From the NCBI GenBank assembly GCA_964425005.1, contig CAYRKT010000006.1, positions 1-42,157 on the forward strand: 42,157 nucleotides of DNA. The letters run 5' to 3'. Made by a program: the position numbers and the translations under genes. The stretch is from CAYRKT01 sp964425005 (lineage in GTDB: Bacteria > Synergistota > Synergistia > CAYRKT01). Positions within the stretch are counted from its first letter, which is position 1; each line of letters begins with the position of its first letter. This document shows, in pieces, positions 41,060-42,157 of the stretch. The notes beneath the pieces were generated by a model. The model did not search any database and had not been told where the DNA came from. It saw only the letters and a program-made list of their open reading frames with translations.

Positions 41060-42157
41060 CCAGAGAGCTCAAGGTCGGCGCCACCTTCCTGGTGGGCATG
41101 TTCATATTGTTTTACCTGCTCTCCGTCGGTGGGGTGAGGTTCTTGAGGTTTTACTCCCCCCAGAGGGAGCTGGCCGTGGTCTTCGACAACGTCAGCGGCC
41201 TCAAGCGGGGCTCGCCCGTCTTCATGCTGGGGGTGGAGGTGGGCGAGGTGAAGGGGATAAGGCTCAAGGAGGGCAAGGTTTGGGTCGAGGTCCTGGTGGA
41301 CAGGGGTCTTTTCGTCCCCGCCGATAGCACCGCCGTGATAGGTCTTAGCAGCCTTTTGGGGGAGAGGTTTTTGGAGATAAGGCCGGGGAGCTCCTCCGAG
41401 CCTCTGGAGAGGGGTGTCCCCATAAGGGGCAGCTCCTCCAAGGGTTTGGAGGAGGTTTCGGTAGCCCTCGAGGAGAGCCTGGAGGAGGTGAAAAGGACCT
41501 TCGCTCACCTCAACGACGTCTTGGGCTCGGAGGACGTGAAGCTGGCGATCTCCAGGTTCGTAAGGGATCTTCCGAGGATCTCCGACAGTATGGCCGGTTT
41601 GGCGAGGAACCTGGAGGAGCTGTCCTCCTCACTGAGCGGGGACGTGAGGGAGCTGAAGGAGGAGCTTTTGAGGACCATGAGTTCCGTGAGGAGGGCTGCC
41701 GACGCCCTGGGACAAGCTGCCTCCGGCTATGGGAGGCTGGCCGAGGAGAACAGATCCTCTGTGAGGGAGCTTTTGTCCAACCTGGAGCGCTCGGTCTATC
41801 GCCTTAGGACGGTGATCTCTGAGTTCGACCGCGATGGGAGAGCCGGCGCAGAGCTCAGGGAAGCGGTGGGCAAGGTGAGGGAGGCCGCCTCTTCCATAAA
41901 GAACCTAGCCGAAAGGGCCTCAGCGCTCCTGGAGGGAGATGGGTTCGCCTCGGATCTGAGGGGGGCCGTCGCAGGGGTGAGGCGGGTGGTCGAGCTGGGC
42001 AAGGGCTTCGACTCCTCCTTGAAGGTGGGGATCAGGGTCGACGAGGGGGCGCTGAGAGGGGACGCCTGGTTCGACTGGCGGTACAGGGACCAACTCTACG
42101 GCAGGGTGGGGTTTTGGGGTTTGGGCGGGAGCGATAGTTTGGAGTTCACCCTGGGAA
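41056..42157 (+). CDS. mlaD: MlaD/MCE-domain substrate-binding protein (3' end outside window)
   Basis: At least 367 residues, with no stop before the window ends. TTG 41056 overlaps the mlaF stop. One N-terminal membrane helix (about 7-26) is followed by an MCE domain (about 36-115: ELAVVFDNVSGLKRGSPVFMLGVEVGEV and STAVIGLSSLLGERFLEIRPG), then a long helical, coiled-coil-rich region (about 130-325) like that of MCE proteins that form tunnels or needles. The last part turns into beta-rich sequence near FDWRYRDQLYGRVGFWG. It completes the mlaEFD operon; the lipid-binding pore subunit. Confidence 0.93.
   Translation, partial: MTRELKVGATFLVGMFILFYLLSVGGVRFLRFYSPQRELAVVFDNVSGLKRGSPVFMLGVEVGEVKGIRLKEGKVWVEVLVDRGLFVPADSTAVIGLSSLLGERFLEIRPGSSSEPLERGVPIRGSSSKGLEEVSVALEESLEEVKRTFAHLNDVLGSEDVKLAISRFVRDLPRISDSMAGLARNLEELSSSLSGDVRELKEELLRTMSSVRRAADALGQAASGYGRLAEENRSSVRELLSNLERSVYRLRTVISEFDRDGRAGAELREAVGKVREAASSIKNLAERASALLEGDGFASDLRGAVAGVRRVVELGKGFDSSLKVGIRVDEGALRGDAWFDWRYRDQLYGRVGFWGLGGSDSLEFTLG

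Noticed and set aside
1..42157. CRISPR arrays, insertion sequences, prophage or integrative elements
   Set aside because: No regularly spaced repeats, transposase or integrase motifs, or terminal repeats with duplications were found; codon use is even throughout.

Overview
The window looks like a chromosomal segment of a Gram-negative-type (diderm) anaerobe of the phylum Synergistota, probably a high-GC Thermanaerovibrio or Aminomonas-like genus. The evidence is the codon style (AGG for Arg and ATA for Ile almost everywhere, many TTG starts), a fapR-plsX-fab cluster using FabK, a Mla lipid-transport operon (which implies an outer membrane), and a subtilase ending in a Gly-rich/Cys/hydrophobic/Arg tail of the kind described as a Synergist-type C-terminal sorting signal. 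The genus is an inference; no database was searched.

Layout. 1-120: the 3' end of a 5S rRNA and its terminator. 121-3955 (minus strand): a YibE/F membrane protein, a secreted alkaline phosphatase and a lone LysX-like ATP-grasp ligase. 3987-11411 (plus): a fatty-acid synthesis operon fapR-plsX-fabH-fabK-fabD-fabG-acpP-fabF-rnc with a good sigma70 promoter and a palindromic operator candidate. 11408-13235 (minus): a DegS/DegU-like soluble two-component pair. 13335-16238 (plus): CheC phosphatase, PrsW-like intramembrane protease, subtilase with a sorting tail, and a small membrane protein. 16235-17614 (minus): a MocR regulator that has lost its PLP lysine. 17760-21506 (plus): ftsY, a PAS-Fis regulator, DUF4416 and purB, joined by TTGA start/stop overlaps. 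21510-23819 (minus): an orphan hypF. 23888-29051 (plus): corrinoid adenosyltransferase, mnmA, a Lon-family protease, nth and a small helical protein. 29067-30611 (minus): a YerC/TrpR-like regulator and hisC, each with its own promoter. 30775-37537 (plus): pilB-pilT-pilC, an archaeal-type ATPase, a secreted protein and prfB, which needs a +1 frameshift. 37591-42157 (plus): an S55-like peptidase and mlaE-mlaF-mlaD, with mlaD running off the end.

Coding density is very high. No gap between genes exceeds about 165 bp. Many neighbouring genes share a 4-base TTGA or GTGA overlap, and two convergent pairs share their stop codons in a single CTAG. No transposase, CRISPR array, prophage or tRNA was seen.

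The best leads for something new are the PrsW/subtilase/small-membrane-protein set (a possible dedicated C-terminal sorting unit), the lysine-less MocR beside it, an RNase III with no dsRNA-binding domain and a Ser at a metal-site Asp position, the atypical RF2 frameshift site, and the orphan LysX-like ligase divergent from fapR.
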